A stretch of 64,000 bases of DNA, taken from positions 1-64,000 of the forward strand of contig JBAZLD010000001.1 of NCBI GenBank assembly GCA_041650475.1. The letters are read 5' to 3'. The first letter of the stretch is position 1. Every line of letters starts with the position of its first letter. This DNA is from JAIPGX01 sp041650475. Lineage in GTDB: Bacteria > Babelota > Babeliae > Babelales > UASB340. Both the position numbers and the translations under genes were made by a program. The notes under the pieces were generated by a model. It was not told the origin of the DNA. It did not search any database and saw only the letters and a list, made by a program, of their open reading frames with translations. Positions 63,253-64,000 of this stretch are shown piece after piece.

Positions 63253-63280
63253 ATAATATATTAAAATATCGAAAAGTCAA
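63253..63280 (-). promoter_or_regulatory. Predicted promoter of the DUF4143 ATPase gene
   Basis: On the minus strand TTGACT (63275-63280) and TATTAT (63253-63258) are separated by 16 bases. The expected start of transcription is within a few bases of the ATG, so the mRNA may be leaderless. Confidence 0.5.
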
Positions 63281-63294
63281 GGCTTTTCGATATT
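63265..63294. promoter_or_regulatory. 12-bp inverted repeat overlapping the ATPase promoter
   Basis: AATATCGAAAAG (63265-63276) and CTTTTCGATATT (63283-63294) are perfect arms around a six-base centre. The predicted -35 box falls inside it. This is a strong operator candidate. A half-like GAAAAGTC recurs at 63303-63310. Confidence 0.6.
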
Positions 63295-63395
63295 AGCGTA
63301 TAGAAAAGTCGAATTATTATTAAAAAATGGATTAAAATTATTGATTCTGAATTTTTGAATTTGCTAACCTAAAATAAATATTTTTGGGGGAGTTT

Positions 63396-64000
63396 ATGTC
63401 AAAAATTAAGAATTTTTTTAAACTTTTTTTAATTTTTATATTTTATCAAATTATAAATCAAGCAAATTTATTTTGTGAATTACTAAAAATGGTTGTAATT
63501 GATTCTGTTGCAGATGTTCGCTCTAGGCCTAAAATTGCTCCTGATAATTTGCATGCACCTGCTTTATGTAATGATATTGGTGGACAAGAAACTCAAGTGT
63601 CTTTTTGTGATGCCATATTAGTAGAAGAGTTGTCAGATAATTCTGAATGGGTAAAAGTTTCTGTTTTGGGACAAAAGGCATGGAAAAATAACCAATGGGT
63701 TAGTTATCCTGGTTTTATTTTAAAATCTAAACTTATGCAAGTTTCAGAGTTTCCAAAATATAACATAGTTTTAAGAAATCTCTGGGCGCCATTATATTCA
63801 AATATTTCTACTGAAAGTAAAATTTTAAAAAATTTACAAATTGGTACAAGGCTTGAAGCACAAAAAATAGATGATAACTGGTGGGCTGTTTTTATAGATA
63901 AAAATATTGTTGGTTATTTACAAAATACTGATATTTACGAATTATCTAATGCAAATTTAGAATCTGAAGAAATTTTGAGAGAAAAAATTGTTGAAAGTGC
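63396..64000 (+). CDS. Exported SH3-domain protein, probably an NlpC/P60-type hydrolase; 3' end outside the window
   Basis: The frame stays open to the end of the window (201 codons visible). GGGGGAG lies four bases before the ATG. A signal peptide (about residues 1-27) is followed by VVIDSVADVRSRPK, the start of a bacterial SH3 domain. A second SH3-like unit (NLWAPLYSNISTESKIL, NWWAVFIDKNIVGYLQ) comes near residues 130-185. Two N-terminal SH3 units commonly precede an NlpC/P60 peptidoglycan peptidase. The catalytic part would lie beyond base 64000, so the enzyme call is inference. Confidence 0.7.
   Translation, partial: MSKIKNFFKLFLIFIFYQIINQANLFCELLKMVVIDSVADVRSRPKIAPDNLHAPALCNDIGGQETQVSFCDAILVEELSDNSEWVKVSVLGQKAWKNNQWVSYPGFILKSKLMQVSEFPKYNIVLRNLWAPLYSNISTESKILKNLQIGTRLEAQKIDDNWWAVFIDKNIVGYLQNTDIYELSNANLESEEILREKIVES

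Overview
The window looks like a piece of chromosome from a small-genome, strongly AT-rich, host-dependent Gram-negative-type bacterium. An outer membrane is implied by a BamA homologue, an LptA/OstA-like protein and an autotransporter. Lipoproteins are implied by Lgt and several lipobox proteins. Dependence on a host cell is implied by two tandem ATP/ADP translocases, a secreted leucine-rich-repeat protein and many secreted proteins of no recognised family. The combination fits Candidatus Dependentiae (TM6/Babeliae) best. This is an inference from gene content; Chlamydiae or Rickettsiales-like lineages are less likely alternatives.

Layout. 0-6.2 kb: leuS (5' end outside the window), a small acidic protein, birA-smpB, a secreted unknown, and convergent ccdA and a thioredoxin-like lipoprotein. 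6.3-12.3 kb: ftsL-like/ftsI, then on the minus strand secA, an adenylate kinase with a lipoprotein-type leader, and a membrane unknown. 12.6-17.2 kb is an energy block: F1 ATPase beta and epsilon without the rest of the synthase, then two ATP/ADP translocases. 17.3-25.5 kb: initiator tRNA, lgt, dnaG-rpoD, a glycosyltransferase, truA-cdsA and a glycine-zipper lipoprotein. 25.7-28.7 kb: sufC-sufB-sufD. 28.9-36.9 kb: secreted LRR protein, gyrB, tadA-dksA/traR-like, tRNA-Thr, rpsI, glmS. 36.9-42.7 kb is a minus-strand envelope block: bamA, a coiled-coil membrane protein, an lptA-like gene and mutL. 42.8-49.8 kb: a membrane-anchored hydrolase and four secreted unknowns, one a long coiled coil. 49.9-50.5 kb: tRNA-Gln followed by a GC-rich, hairpin-rich stretch and a small GIY-YIG nuclease. 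50.5-61.2 kb is a block of exported hydrolases: M16 peptidase, clostripain-like fragment, autotransporter, a two-enzyme fusion protein and another alpha/beta hydrolase. 61.2-64 kb: crcB, arfB, a DUF4143-type ATPase, and the start of an SH3-domain protein running off the end.

How it may work together. The translocases would exchange host ATP for ADP. An adenylate kinase that can be made as either a lipoprotein or a cytosolic enzyme from two start sites would interconvert adenine nucleotides on either side of the membrane. Sec, Lgt, BamA, the LptA-like protein and CcdA/thioredoxin would build the envelope through which the exported proteins pass.

The strongest leads are the two-start adenylate kinase, a GC-rich palindromic insertion kept in frame inside a glycosyltransferase gene, the structured element between tRNA-Gln and the GIY-YIG gene (which shares a 13-mer with the truA leader), a clostripain-like exported protein lacking the usual catalytic residues, and the large hydrolase/beta-lactamase-fold fusion whose module borders carry a repeated sequence. 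No CRISPR array, insertion sequence or prophage was seen.
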